A stretch of DNA of 64,000 nucleotides from an uncultured Tolumonas sp. (GCF_963676665.1 NZ_OY781378.1:1541655-1605654), one strand, 5' to 3'; numbered from the stretch's first letter, positions 54,982 to 63,629 are shown. Made by a program: numbers and translations. The notes: generated by a model not told the origin, from the sequence alone.

Positions 54982-54986
54982 TAATC

Positions 54987-56282
54987 ATGATCGATAAAGA
55001 AATCATCTGTATTCCATTTAAGTCTGAATTTCTCATTCAGCCTGAATTGTTGTTTGCTGATGAAAAAATCGGTCGTGTTCACGTTGATATGCAGCAAGTT
55101 TCTTTAATCGCTGGTGTTCGCATGTCTGCTCATGACATCGAGTTTGCGATTGATGGCGATCACTCAATCACTGGTTTATCTCATCCTTACGAATCATTAC
55201 CGAGTTCATTTTCAAGTCTAGCTGTAAAGATTCGTCAGGGTGGGCGCTTGGCTCCTCCGTTTGTTGAGATAAAAGCATCCCCAGCAAAATTGCTTCAAGG
55301 TCATAACGTTTGTGGCCCTACCTGTTTTAGAACCTGCTCGATGGAAATGATGGGTTCATTCATTGAAGGTATGCCTGATTTAGCGGATATGTTGAACCTT
55401 TCCGGCGCTTGGCTTTCTACGTTCGATGCTACGTTTTCAACTCGTATGAAAAACAACGTTATCGCTGAGCAAGTTCATAAAGCACTCCGCACAGTTGAAT
55501 CTGGTCAGACTAAATACAGCCGTTCTGGTCGTGTTTATGAATCGACTAACTATTGGAATGAAAAAAGCACACATCGTTCATTGAAAGAATATTTGAAATG
55601 GTTGGAAGTTGAGAAAGAAATTGCTGAATTGTGCGCCAAAGTTAAAAAGAATCCACATGACAAGGTTTCACATAAACGTCTTGATGTTTTGCAGAATCCA
55701 AAATTAATTGATTGGACTACGGGTTTAATGCGATTTGAAGCAAGCATTAAGAGCCGTTATATGCGTGATTTAGTTTTGACTCACAATGACGTTGATTATC
55801 AATTCCCGTCATCATTATTAATTACCGAAATTGTTGATTTCCAAAAACGCTATGAGCGAGAAACTGGCCGAAACCTAATATACGACGTATGGAAGGCCTC
55901 ATTTAAAGACATATTTAGCGCATTAGAGGGTCAAGATATGAATATTTATGATGATGAAGATGTTATGCAGAGGTTAAAGCATAAATATTTCACAATTACC
56001 CCAAAGGGTAATATCACTTATTCAAAGGCTCAGCGTGTTTTTGGTTTATATCGCCGTTTTGTTAATGAAGGTTATGACAATGTTCGTCATTCATTACCAA
56101 AGAAAACCTTTTATCGTCAATTAGATTTGTTGCTTGATATCGGAATGAGCAAAGCTCAGTTACAGAATTTAACAGGCGAGGGGGCAACTAACGTTGTTCC
56201 AATGATTCGATTTGTTGATGTTGATTTTAGTAATCAATATCCAGATTGGTATATCGAACCTGTCAGCCGATTTGTTGCTTGA
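54987..56282 (+). CDS. Phage replication initiator (gpII/X family; copy 1)
   Basis: 431 residues from ATG 54987. Similar in outline to the filamentous-phage replication endonuclease (Phage_CRI and Phage_X domains): the block LLQGHNVCGPTCFRTCSMEM at about residues 92-111 is the family's GHN signature, and the C-terminal half has the gpX-like helical region. It nicks the plus-strand origin to start rolling-circle replication. The frame runs upstream through the repressor operators, but the added residues are translated repeat sequence and unlike the family. A GGGTG precedes the start; a strong Shine-Dalgarno sequence is absent. Confidence 0.85.
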   Translation: MIDKEIICIPFKSEFLIQPELLFADEKIGRVHVDMQQVSLIAGVRMSAHDIEFAIDGDHSITGLSHPYESLPSSFSSLAVKIRQGGRLAPPFVEIKASPAKLLQGHNVCGPTCFRTCSMEMMGSFIEGMPDLADMLNLSGAWLSTFDATFSTRMKNNVIAEQVHKALRTVESGQTKYSRSGRVYESTNYWNEKSTHRSLKEYLKWLEVEKEIAELCAKVKKNPHDKVSHKRLDVLQNPKLIDWTTGLMRFEASIKSRYMRDLVLTHNDVDYQFPSSLLITEIVDFQKRYERETGRNLIYDVWKASFKDIFSALEGQDMNIYDDEDVMQRLKHKYFTITPKGNITYSKAQRVFGLYRRFVNEGYDNVRHSLPKKTFYRQLDLLLDIGMSKAQLQNLTGEGATNVVPMIRFVDVDFSNQYPDWYIEPVSRFVA

Positions 56283-56289
56283 GGTTGAT

Positions 56290-56520
56290 ATGACTATTGA
56301 CGGATTAACAGAATTTGAATGGCATTCGGTTTTATTTCTTTGTGTATGCGTAGTTATTTTTTTTGGTGTTATTTCAGTGATTCTTTATTGCAATTTAAGG
56401 CAAGTTATTACTAAGCCATTAATGACAATGGATGAGTTTATTGTCTTGCGTTCTTCTTTAATGTCAAAACACAACAGCCAGCAGTCTGCCACTGTAATTA
56501 ATTGGGATGTCAAAAAATGA
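56290..56520 (+). CDS. Small single-pass membrane protein, 76 aa (copy 1)
   Basis: ATG 56290 with GAGG just before it, seven bases after the replication gene. One strong membrane helix (LFLCVCVVIFFGVISVILY, about residues 16-34) and a polar tail. It overlaps the ssDNA-binding protein gene by 4 bp (ATGA). Not recognised. Confidence 0.65.
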   Translation: MTIDGLTEFEWHSVLFLCVCVVIFFGVISVILYCNLRQVITKPLMTMDEFIVLRSSLMSKHNSQQSATVINWDVKK

Positions 56521-56795
56521 AAGTTCAATTTTTAAATGCTACTCACCGTAAAGGTACCAGCAAAAGCTCGAACAAGCCGTATGACATGTGCAAGCTTAAT
56601 TACTTGAAACCCATCGAGACTGTTCGCAACGATAAAATGGAATATTACGGTTTTGGTATGGTTACTCAAGAAATTGACTTAGACCCGCGTTGTATTCATA
56701 TGTTTGAAACTGCAGTGGCGGGTGATGAAGTCGATTTGGTTTTAGAGCCTAATCCAAGATTTCCACAATATAATTGGGTTACTGGAATTAAGTGA
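56517..56795 (+). CDS. ssDNA-binding protein (gV-like; copy 1)
   Basis: 92 residues from ATG 56517, which overlaps the previous stop. A small OB-fold-like beta protein: KVQFLNATHRKGTSKSSNK resembles the start of gV/RstB-like proteins of filamentous phages. It would coat newly made plus strands and route them to assembly instead of replication. Intact here but frameshifted in copy 2. Confidence 0.75.
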   Translation: MKVQFLNATHRKGTSKSSNKPYDMCKLNYLKPIETVRNDKMEYYGFGMVTQEIDLDPRCIHMFETAVAGDEVDLVLEPNPRFPQYNWVTGIK

Positions 56796-56914
56796 TATTT
56801 AACATTAATTCTTAATCATTCATCCCGATATGATTGTTTAAGAATGGACATATCCCACCTTAATATGCCGCCTATCGCGCAGCGTAGGTGGCATGTAAGC
56901 GCGTGGAGATGTTT

Positions 56915-57019
56915 ATGGAATTAACACAAGCCGACTATCAGCATTTAATTGATTTTGCATTTGCAATTTATATAACTGTCTGTGGTTGTCTTGGGTTTGT
57001 CGCGGGGTCTATCAGATGA
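56915..57019 (+). CDS. Minor coat-like membrane peptide, 34 aa (copy 1)
   Basis: ATG 56915 with GGAG before it. A polar start (MELTQADYQH) and one membrane helix (IYITVCGCLGFVAG). Size and place before the major coat gene match pVII/pIX minor coats. Its stop overlaps the next start. Confidence 0.65.
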   Translation: MELTQADYQHLIDFAFAIYITVCGCLGFVAGSIR

Positions 57020-57141
57020 TATCTGATTATATTCTGCAATATATGCCCTATGTCTGCGGTTATGGCTTGGGCGCTTTTGGGATTGGCTGGCTTATAGCTA
57101 AATTGCAAAAGTTTGTTATTCAACTATCGGAGAAAATCTAA
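57016..57141 (+). CDS. Minor coat-like membrane peptide, 41 aa (copy 1)
   Basis: ATG 57016 overlaps the previous stop (ATGA). A single hydrophobic helix (GYGLGAFGIGWLIAKL) with a short basic tail. The second pVII/pIX-type candidate; the two overlap like genes VII and IX of f1. Confidence 0.65.
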   Translation: MISDYILQYMPYVCGYGLGAFGIGWLIAKLQKFVIQLSEKI

Positions 57142-57402
57142 ATGGAAAAAATGAAATCGTTGGTTTCTCGTGCGACTGATTTATCAACTCGCACTAAGTC
57201 TGCACTGTTAACTGGTTCTGTGTTGCTTGCTACCGGTGTTTCAACTTGTTTTGCTGATTTGCCTGATGGTGCTCAAGAAGCATTCACTTCTTATAAAACC
57301 GATGCGGGAACGCTGAACGGTTATGCATGGGGTGTCATTCTTCCGGTCGCTGGTTACTTTGTTGTAATTCGTCTGGCTAAGCGTTTCTCAGGTAAAATCT
57401 AA
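57142..57402 (+). CDS. Major coat protein (pVIII-like; copy 1)
   Basis: 86 residues. A signal peptide ending VSTCFA (cleavage likely after Ala38) leaves a 48-residue mature coat: an acidic start (DLPDGAQEAF), one membrane helix (GYAWGVILPVAGYFVVIRL) and a basic end (AKRFSGKI) that would face the DNA. This is the classic pVIII layout. GGAG precedes the start; a terminator-like structure follows, as in f1. Confidence 0.92.
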   Translation: MEKMKSLVSRATDLSTRTKSALLTGSVLLATGVSTCFADLPDGAQEAFTSYKTDAGTLNGYAWGVILPVAGYFVVIRLAKRFSGKI

Positions 57403-57408
57403 TGTCAT

Positions 57409-57454
57409 ATACCCCCTTAATGTTCATTTAATTAAGGGGCGTTTTAGGGGGTAT
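57409..57454 (+). terminator. Central terminator with alternative RBS-blocking fold (copy 1)
   Basis: Inner stem CCCCTTAAT/ATTAAGGGG, then CGTTTT. The same C run can instead pair as ATACCCCC/GGGGGTAT (57409-57416 with 57447-57454), which would cover the GGGGG ribosome site of the next gene. The two folds exclude each other. The attenuator role fits f1, where a terminator after gene VIII limits gene III. Repeated from 63636. Confidence 0.6.
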
Positions 57455-57455
57455 T

Positions 57456-58844
57456 ATGTTTCGTTTGTTTTTCCCTTTTATTTTTTTGTCTTTGATGTTT
57501 TCTGCAACAGCATCTGCCAGTCTTGCTAGTGTTCCAGCTCGTGAAACTTGGTCATTAGCTACTGATGACGTTATATCTATTAATCAAGCTGCTCGTACTG
57601 CGACTGGTCGTGTTTATTTGGCTGCTTCGGATGGTGTTCTTTTTCGTGCCACTGCAACTACTACTGCTGATGCGTTACTTGGTGTTGCTGAAACTTCATT
57701 GACGGGGGGTAAAGGTAATCCGTGGTTAACTGCTGCGCTTGCTGCTGCTGGTCTTTCTTATGAGGCGTATAAGTGGTATAAAACTACAAAGAGCGAAGAA
57801 AAAATCCCGTTTGGAACGTGTTATTCCGATGTTTTCACGCCTAATACGACATATGATCAGTGTGTTGCTTTAATTGAAAAATTATATTCGTCACGTAAAG
57901 CTGTGATTAATGGTAAAACATATTATTTTGTTTTTACTGATGTTGTACCAATCGATTCGCTTCCTAGTGATGGTGTAACACTATCTTATATTAGATTGGT
58001 TGCTCATTATAAATATCCAGCTCTTCAGACTGGCGCGGCTGATGTTTCGTTTATACCAGCGTCTAATTCTTTTAGTTGGACTATCACTAAATATGATAAT
58101 TTTACAGTTTCGGATAAGAAAGAATTGACAGATCAGCAAGTAGGTGATGTTTTGCTTGGTCTATTAACTGGCTCAGAATCATCTCGTCAAGCTTTTGGTG
58201 AAAATAGTCAGCCTTATCCTCTTGCTGGTTTATTTCCTGATACCGGTTTAAATGTTGACCCCACTTATTCACCATCTGCTGATGTTAATCCTAATACATT
58301 GCCTGATTACATTACAAAATATAACAATGGTCTTTTGCAAACTACTGACCCGAGCAAACCAAATTATGTTACGCCTGCGCAATATGAATATATTAAATCT
58401 CAAGCTGAATCACAGGCTGCAGCAAAAGCCACTGGCGCCTCCGGCGCTACTTCAACAAATCCATTGCAAGGTATGGAGCAGCCAATTACTCAAGACCAAT
58501 ATGATGCATCAAATAAAAAGGTTGATGATGCTGCTAAATCCGCTGTTAATTCTCAGTCATTTGATGGTTTTGGTGATAACAAAACATTAGATGATGGCAA
58601 TCAGAAATTAAAAGAGATTTCTGAGGGTGGTATCCAGCCGCTTTCTCCTTTTAATTTACCAAGTCTTCCTCAAGCATCCACTTGTCAGTCGGTTACATGG
58701 GAATTTATGGGGCAATCTGTAGAAATACCAGGTGCGGACGGTTGTAAACGGCTTGCAGATTTGAAACGCATATTTGGTTATTTGCTTTATGTTTTAACTG
58801 CTATAGCCATTATTTGGAAAGCCACTGAAAAACCATTGGAGTAA
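57456..58844 (+). CDS. Adsorption/minor coat protein (pIII-like; copy 1)
   Basis: 462 residues. Signal peptide of about 21 residues (SATASA), a long Ser/Thr/Ala-rich beta region, a Pro/Gln/Asn linker (about residues 260-370), and a C-terminal segment with cysteines and a membrane anchor (YLLYVLTAIAIIW). This layout is that of pIII/TspB-type adsorption proteins, which bind the pilus or receptor and hold the virion end. The N-terminal domains are unlike f1 pIII, so the receptor cannot be guessed. Confidence 0.8.
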   Translation: MFRLFFPFIFLSLMFSATASASLASVPARETWSLATDDVISINQAARTATGRVYLAASDGVLFRATATTTADALLGVAETSLTGGKGNPWLTAALAAAGLSYEAYKWYKTTKSEEKIPFGTCYSDVFTPNTTYDQCVALIEKLYSSRKAVINGKTYYFVFTDVVPIDSLPSDGVTLSYIRLVAHYKYPALQTGAADVSFIPASNSFSWTITKYDNFTVSDKKELTDQQVGDVLLGLLTGSESSRQAFGENSQPYPLAGLFPDTGLNVDPTYSPSADVNPNTLPDYITKYNNGLLQTTDPSKPNYVTPAQYEYIKSQAESQAAAKATGASGATSTNPLQGMEQPITQDQYDASNKKVDDAAKSAVNSQSFDGFGDNKTLDDGNQKLKEISEGGIQPLSPFNLPSLPQASTCQSVTWEFMGQSVEIPGADGCKRLADLKRIFGYLLYVLTAIAIIWKATEKPLE

Positions 58845-58847
58845 TTT

Positions 58848-59183
58848 ATGGGTGCGGGTCTGGGTGCGGCCCTCGCGGGCTTATTAATTAAACTTGGCGG
58901 CAAGTCATTAGACAAAATACTAGACCTTTTTAGTATTTCTGCTTGGCGTAAAATTGCAGCATGGACAACGTTAATCGGTCTGCTTCTGGCTTTATACACT
59001 GCCGTAACTGTTATTCTTGCTGGTATTTATTATGCCATGCCAGATGCTATTCAGATTGGCGCATCTTGGATTTTGCCAGATAACTTTACTACTTGTGTCA
59101 CTGCTTATTATGCAGCAACTACAGCAATTGCTTTGTATCGTTGGAAACGTGAAGGCATTAAAGCGTCTATGTATATAACTTGA
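58848..59183 (+). CDS. pVI-like minor coat protein (copy 1)
   Basis: 111 residues, three hydrophobic segments (GLGAALAGLLIKLGG, TTLIGLLLALYTAVTVILAG, and a weaker one near 85-95). Three bases after pIII, with GGAG upstream. Place and topology match pVI, which caps the virion beside pIII. Confidence 0.75.
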   Translation: MGAGLGAALAGLLIKLGGKSLDKILDLFSISAWRKIAAWTTLIGLLLALYTAVTVILAGIYYAMPDAIQIGASWILPDNFTTCVTAYYAATTAIALYRWKREGIKASMYIT

Positions 59184-59193
59184 GGGATTATAT

Positions 59194-60027
59194 ATGCCAT
59201 GCTTTGCATTTACCGGAAAAACTGGTCAGGGAAAGGGTCTTTGTTCTGCTGCATTTATTGGTGAGTATTTGCAACGAGGTAAACTTGTTGCAACTAACAT
59301 GGATATATTTCCTGAGAACTTTAAAGACAAATATAACAAAGATATCCGAATTATCCGGCTTCCGGATATTCCAACCGCTGATGATTTGAGAGCGTTGGGG
59401 CTGGGTAATCCATATCCTGAGGATGAAGATGAAAATGCGCTTATTATGCTTGATGAGGTCGGTGTTATTTTGAACTCCCGCAAGTGGAATCAAAAAGGCC
59501 GTGAGGAGTTGGTTAGTTACATTCGTCATCGCCGTAAATATGGTTTCGATATGGGATTCCAAATTCAGGGTATGGGCTCTTTAGATACTCAAGTTCGTGA
59601 GGATATTATTGATTATGAAGTCCGGTGTATCAAAATTCAGTCCTTACGAATTCCAATAGTTTCCTTTTTTATCAAAATGGCAACAGGCAAGGCATTCAAT
59701 AAATTGCCTAAGTCTATGCGTTGGCATACGGCCAAATTCCGTAATACCGAAACTGACATGATTGATGAGGTTCATCGCTATACAGGCAAGGCGGTTCATC
59801 ACTTGTACGATACCAAGCAGGTCATATCTGATGAGTATCCGCATGGCTCGTATTCACTACTTACACCTTGGCATTTAGTTGGAAGATATCAGCCTAAGCC
59901 TAATTATTTAAAAATTGTCACTAATGCTTTTTCTTACATGATTTTGGGCTTTTGTGCTCAATTTGATAAGTCATGCTCGGATTATTTGGAATCTAAGACT
60001 CGCGTGCATTTGCAGCCAGTTATTTAG
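59194..60027 (+). CDS. Zot/pI-family assembly ATPase (copy 1)
   Basis: 277 residues. P-loop GKTGQGKG at residues 8-15 and a Walker B-like ALIMLDEVG near residue 89, with the Zot domain over the first ~200 residues. A hydrophobic stretch near 245-260 (VTNAFSYMILGFCAQF) is the likely membrane anchor, leaving only a short periplasmic tail; pI of f1 and Zot of CTX are longer (about 350-400). It powers virion extrusion at the inner membrane. Resemblance to the Vibrio Zot toxin does not imply toxicity here, since the toxic part of Zot lies in its long C-terminus, which is missing. Confidence 0.85.
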   Translation: MPCFAFTGKTGQGKGLCSAAFIGEYLQRGKLVATNMDIFPENFKDKYNKDIRIIRLPDIPTADDLRALGLGNPYPEDEDENALIMLDEVGVILNSRKWNQKGREELVSYIRHRRKYGFDMGFQIQGMGSLDTQVREDIIDYEVRCIKIQSLRIPIVSFFIKMATGKAFNKLPKSMRWHTAKFRNTETDMIDEVHRYTGKAVHHLYDTKQVISDEYPHGSYSLLTPWHLVGRYQPKPNYLKIVTNAFSYMILGFCAQFDKSCSDYLESKTRVHLQPVI

Positions 60028-60033
60028 TCTTTA

Positions 60034-60057
60034 TGCCGATAATAGCGTTTATCGGCA
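60034..60057 (+). other. Hairpin after zot (possible packaging signal)
   Basis: TGCCGATAA-TAGCGT-TTATCGGCA, perfect 9-bp stem, seven bases after zot and without a T tract. In several filamentous phages a hairpin near the end of gene I is the packaging signal; assignment here is inferred. The same stem occurs at 52409-52432. Confidence 0.5.
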
Positions 60058-60079
60058 CTTGTATTTCTACGTGCTTTTG

Positions 60080-60111
60080 ATTACGCATAATGTACCGGGA
60101 TTATGTTTTGA
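60080..60111 (+). other. Internal junction site (attP1-type) between the two copies
   Basis: XerC arm ATTACGCATAA, centre TGTACCGGGA, XerD arm TTATGTTTTGA. Unlike the left junction, both flanks are phage sequence, so this is the intact phage attP1. Confidence 0.85.
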
Positions 60112-60160
60112 AGTGGCGGGGGATAATCGCAAACCCCCGCCAATGCTCGCTTGCGAGCCT

Positions 60161-60189
60161 ATTTAACATCAATCCGCATTGTGCGTAAT
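60161..60189 (-). other. Inverted dif-like site attP2 (copy 2)
   Basis: Copy of 53933-53961, 50 bp from the first site at 60080-60111. With that intact site it can form the complete folded attP. Confidence 0.75.
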
Positions 60190-60222
60190 GACCATTAATA
60201 TGTTAAATGGAGTGGGGGATTT

Positions 60223-60390
60223 ATGAAGTCATATTTAATCATTCTCGATCATCCATTTTTTGATGCTCGTAAGCGTTTAGACCGTATGCCTGATAGACAT
60301 TGGGCTATGAAATCAGCTTCTTTGAAGTATATGTTATGGCGAGTCCAGCGATTGAAAGCTGATTTAAATCGAAATTCATCTGATTTTTGA
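60223..60390 (+). CDS. Small basic inovirus protein, 55 aa (copy 2)
   Basis: Copy of the gene at 53995-54162; same sequence and ribosome site. Confidence 0.55.
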   Translation: MKSYLIILDHPFFDARKRLDRMPDRHWAMKSASLKYMLWRVQRLKADLNRNSSDF

Positions 60391-60429
60391 CCGCTCAAAA
60401 CGGTTATTTCGTGCGGTTAAGGGGGATTT

Positions 60430-60549
60430 ATGGATTATTTCTTAGCATCGCTTGGGGTTGGCTCTGTTCTTTATTTTATCTGTTGGGTCCTTTTTTTTAT
60501 TGACCACACAAAACGGTTATTTTGTGCGCTTTCAAATTTGACTCAATAA
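60430..60549 (+). CDS. Small membrane protein, 39 aa (copy 2)
   Basis: Copy of the gene at 54202-54321, followed by the same terminator (60548-60575). Confidence 0.5.
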   Translation: MDYFLASLGVGSVLYFICWVLFFIDHTKRLFCALSNLTQ

Positions 60550-60641
60550 AAGCCGGATTTTTATCCGGTTTTTTTGTGTCCGACAAACGTAGTGCGTCAG
60601 GCTTTTTATGTCATCGGTCATCAAAAATATTGCCTAGGAAT

Positions 60642-60860
60642 TTAAAAAGCGTGAAAACCATATTTAAACAAAATCAATACAGCAATGATTTTTGCAGCGT
60701 TTCGGACTACGACACCAACTGTTAGCTTTTCGTGTTTCTTGTTAGCTTGTGTTTCTGCATACCCATTATTAGTTTTATTTCTTCTGAATTCTTTGGGGTT
60801 GTAGATGTAGTCTTTTTTCTTGGCCACTTTTGCCTCGGCGGTGTCGGTTGGGGAGTACAC
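60642..60860 (-). CDS. Lys-rich protein with C-terminal membrane helix (copy 2)
   Basis: Identical product to the gene at 54414-54632, with the same overlapping inverted repeat. Confidence 0.5.
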   Translation of the reverse strand: MYSPTDTAEAKVAKKKDYIYNPKEFRRNKTNNGYAETQANKKHEKLTVGVVVRNAAKIIAVLILFKYGFHAF

Positions 60861-60903
60861 TACCTTTAATAGTGTACTCTGGTGTCATATTGACACTTTT
60901 TTA

Positions 60904-61104
60904 TCAATCGAGGTCTATTTCCCCTCGTTTGTTGATTTTTGTTCTTGTTATCGCTTTTTTAAGTATCACATGGACCAATTCTGATTCCTGTATCGGTGCA
61001 AGCTCTTGATTAATAAGTATTTTATTTAATTCTCTGCATTTCAATTCAATTTCTCTCTGTTCGTCTTTTGTTAACCTGACGTTGGTTGGCATGTTGTTGC
61101 TCAT
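60904..61104 (-). CDS. Ribbon-helix-helix repressor candidate (copy 2)
   Basis: Identical product to the gene at 54676-54876; the operator-like repeats at 61129-61209 are also present, so both copies should be repressed alike. Confidence 0.75.
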   Translation of the reverse strand: MSNNMPTNVRLTKDEQREIELKCRELNKILINQELAPIQESELVHVILKKAITRTKINKRGEIDLD

Positions 61105-61214
61105 TTATTGTTCATTCCTCTCTTAATTATACATGTGTGCATGTTGACATGTTTAAAGCACACGCGTATACATGTGTGCATAATATCTATATGTGTGCAT
61201 GGGTGCATGTAATC

Positions 61215-62510
61215 ATGATCGATAAAGAAATCATCTGTATTCCATTTAAGTCTGAATTTCTCATTCAGCCTGAATTGTTGTTTGCTGATGAAAAAATCGG
61301 TCGTGTTCACGTTGATATGCAGCAAGTTTCTTTAATCGCTGGTGTTCGCATGTCTGCTCATGACATCGAGTTTGCGATTGATGGCGATCACTCAATCACT
61401 GGTTTATCTCATCCTTACGAATCATTACCGAGTTCATTTTCAAGTCTAGCTGTAAAGATTCGTCAGGGTGGGCGCTTGGCTCCTCCGTTTGTTGAGATAA
61501 AAGCATCCCCAGCAAAATTGCTTCAAGGTCATAACGTTTGTGGCCCTACCTGTTTTAGAACCTGCTCGATGGAAATGATGGGTTCATTCATTGAAGGTAT
61601 GCCTGATTTAGCGGATATGTTGAACCTTTCCGGCGCTTGGCTTTCTACGTTCGATGCTACGTTTTCAACTCGTATGAAAAACAACGTTATCGCTGAGCAA
61701 GTTCATAAAGCACTCCGCACAGTTGAATCTGGTCAGACTAAATACAGCCGTTCTGGTCGTGTTTATGAATCGACTAACTATTGGAATGAAAAAAGCACAC
61801 ATCGTTCATTGAAAGAATATTTGAAATGGTTGGAAGTTGAGAAAGAAATTGCTGAATTGTGCGCCAAAGTTAAAAAGAATCCACATGACAAGGTTTCACA
61901 TAAACGTCTTGATGTTTTGCAGAATCCAAAATTAATTGATTGGACTACGGGTTTAATGCGATTTGAAGCAAGCATTAAGAGCCGTTATATGCGTGATTTA
62001 GTTTTGACTCACAATGACGTTGATTATCAATTCCCGTCATCATTATTAATTACCGAAATTGTTGATTTCCAAAAACGCTATGAGCGAGAAACTGGCCGAA
62101 ACCTAATATACGACGTATGGAAGGCCTCATTTAAAGACATATTTAGCGCATTAGAGGGTCAAGATATGAATATTTATGATGATGAAGATGTTATGCAGAG
62201 GTTAAAGCATAAATATTTCACAATTACCCCAAAGGGTAATATCACTTATTCAAAGGCTCAGCGTGTTTTTGGTTTATATCGCCGTTTTGTTAATGAAGGT
62301 TATGACAATGTTCGTCATTCATTACCAAAGAAAACCTTTTATCGTCAATTAGATTTGTTGCTTGATATCGGAATGAGCAAAGCTCAGTTACAGAATTTAA
62401 CAGGCGAGGGGGCAACTAACGTTGTTCCAATGATTCGATTTGTTGATGTTGATTTTAGTAATCAATATCCAGATTGGTATATCGAACCTGTCAGCCGATT
62501 TGTTGCTTGA
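61215..62510 (+). CDS. Phage replication initiator (gpII/X family; copy 2)
   Basis: Identical product to the gene at 54987-56282. Start at ATG 61215 for the same reasons. Confidence 0.85.
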   Translation: MIDKEIICIPFKSEFLIQPELLFADEKIGRVHVDMQQVSLIAGVRMSAHDIEFAIDGDHSITGLSHPYESLPSSFSSLAVKIRQGGRLAPPFVEIKASPAKLLQGHNVCGPTCFRTCSMEMMGSFIEGMPDLADMLNLSGAWLSTFDATFSTRMKNNVIAEQVHKALRTVESGQTKYSRSGRVYESTNYWNEKSTHRSLKEYLKWLEVEKEIAELCAKVKKNPHDKVSHKRLDVLQNPKLIDWTTGLMRFEASIKSRYMRDLVLTHNDVDYQFPSSLLITEIVDFQKRYERETGRNLIYDVWKASFKDIFSALEGQDMNIYDDEDVMQRLKHKYFTITPKGNITYSKAQRVFGLYRRFVNEGYDNVRHSLPKKTFYRQLDLLLDIGMSKAQLQNLTGEGATNVVPMIRFVDVDFSNQYPDWYIEPVSRFVA

Positions 62511-62517
62511 GGTTGAT

Positions 62518-62748
62518 ATGACTATTGACGGATTAACAGAATTTGAATGGCATTCGGTTTTATTTCTTTGTGTATGCGTAGTTATTTTTTTTGGTGTTAT
62601 TTCAGTGATTCTTTATTGCAATTTAAGGCAAGTTATTACTAAGCCATTAATGACAATGGATGAGTTTATTGTCTTGCGTTCTTCTTTAATGTCAAAACAC
62701 AACAGCCAGCAGTCTGCCACTGTAATTAATTGGGATGTCAAAAAATGA
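62518..62748 (+). CDS. Small single-pass membrane protein, 76 aa (copy 2)
   Basis: Identical to the gene at 56290-56520; its stop overlaps the start of the broken ssDNA-binding protein gene. Confidence 0.65.
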   Translation: MTIDGLTEFEWHSVLFLCVCVVIFFGVISVILYCNLRQVITKPLMTMDEFIVLRSSLMSKHNSQQSATVINWDVKK

Positions 62749-63022
62749 AAGTTCAATTTTTAAATGCTACTCACCGTAAAGGTACCAGCAAAAGCTCGAA
62801 CAAGCCGTATGACATGTGCAAGCTTAATTACTTGAAACCCATCGAGACTGTTCGCAACGATAAAATGGAATATTACGGTTTGGTATGGTTACTCAAGAAA
62901 TTGACTTAGACCCGCGTTGTATTCATATGTTTGAAACTGCAGTGGCGGGTGATGAAGTCGATTTGGTTTTAGAGCCTAATCCAAGATTTCCACAATATAA
63001 TTGGGTTACTGGAATTAAGTGA
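62745..63022 (+). pseudogene. ssDNA-binding protein gene with 1-nt deletion (copy 2)
   Basis: Same as 56517-56795 except that GGTTTTGG reads GGTTTGG at about 62879-62885. The frame shifts after Tyr-Tyr-Gly and ends at TAG 62907-62909, leaving 54 residues of which the last ten are foreign. Copy 1 could supply the protein. A miscalled T run is an alternative. Confidence 0.8.
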
Positions 63023-63141
63023 TATTTAACATTAATTCTTAATCATTCATCCCGATATGATTGTTTAAGAATGGACATATCCCACCTTAATATGCCGCCT
63101 ATCGCGCAGCGTAGGTGGCATGTAAGCGCGTGGAGATGTTT

Positions 63142-63246
63142 ATGGAATTAACACAAGCCGACTATCAGCATTTAATTGATTTTGCATTTGCAATTTATAT
63201 AACTGTCTGTGGTTGTCTTGGGTTTGTCGCGGGGTCTATCAGATGA
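63142..63246 (+). CDS. Minor coat-like membrane peptide, 34 aa (copy 2)
   Basis: Copy of 56915-57019. Confidence 0.65.
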   Translation: MELTQADYQHLIDFAFAIYITVCGCLGFVAGSIR

Positions 63247-63368
63247 TATCTGATTATATTCTGCAATATATGCCCTATGTCTGCGGTTATGGCTTGGGCG
63301 CTTTTGGGATTGGCTGGCTTATAGCTAAATTGCAAAAGTTTGTTATTCAACTATCGGAGAAAATCTAA
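63243..63368 (+). CDS. Minor coat-like membrane peptide, 41 aa (copy 2)
   Basis: Copy of 57016-57141, overlapping the preceding stop. Confidence 0.65.
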   Translation: MISDYILQYMPYVCGYGLGAFGIGWLIAKLQKFVIQLSEKI

Positions 63369-63629
63369 ATGGAAAAAATGAAATCGTTGGTTTCTCGTGC
63401 GACTGATTTATCAACTCGCACTAAGTCTGCACTGTTAACTGGTTCTGTGTTGCTTGCTACCGGTGTTTCAACTTGTTTTGCTGATTTGCCTGATGGTGCT
63501 CAAGAAGCATTCACTTCTTATAAAACCGATGCGGGAACGCTGAACGGTTATGCATGGGGTGTCATTCTTCCGGTCGCTGGTTACTTTGTTGTAATTCGTC
63601 TGGCTAAGCGTTTCTCAGGTAAAATCTAA
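63369..63629 (+). CDS. Major coat protein (pVIII-like; copy 2)
   Basis: Identical product to 57142-57402, followed by the same terminator-like structure (63636-63681). Confidence 0.92.
   Translation: MEKMKSLVSRATDLSTRTKSALLTGSVLLATGVSTCFADLPDGAQEAFTSYKTDAGTLNGYAWGVILPVAGYFVVIRLAKRFSGKI

Larger units (their letters stand above)
53856..60083. mobile_element. Filamentous prophage (Inoviridae, dif-integrated), copy 1, complete
   Basis: 6228-bp unit repeated directly from 60084. Gene set: replication initiator, ssDNA-binding protein, small hydrophobic proteins, major coat, adsorption protein, pVI-like protein and Zot/pI, in the usual inovirus order, with a minus-strand repressor module at the left. 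No integrase gene; integration at dif implies use of host XerC/XerD. No secretin gene (pIV), so virions would leave through a host secretin. Confidence 0.93.

Noticed and set aside
54858..54986. Upstream extension of the replication gene (43 extra codons)
   Set aside because: It translates the repressor-operator repeats into a Cys/His-rich string unlike the family; ATG 54987 fits better.
59194..60027. Zot as an enterotoxin
   Set aside because: The toxic region of Vibrio Zot is in its long C-terminus, which this protein lacks; the assembly ATPase role explains it.
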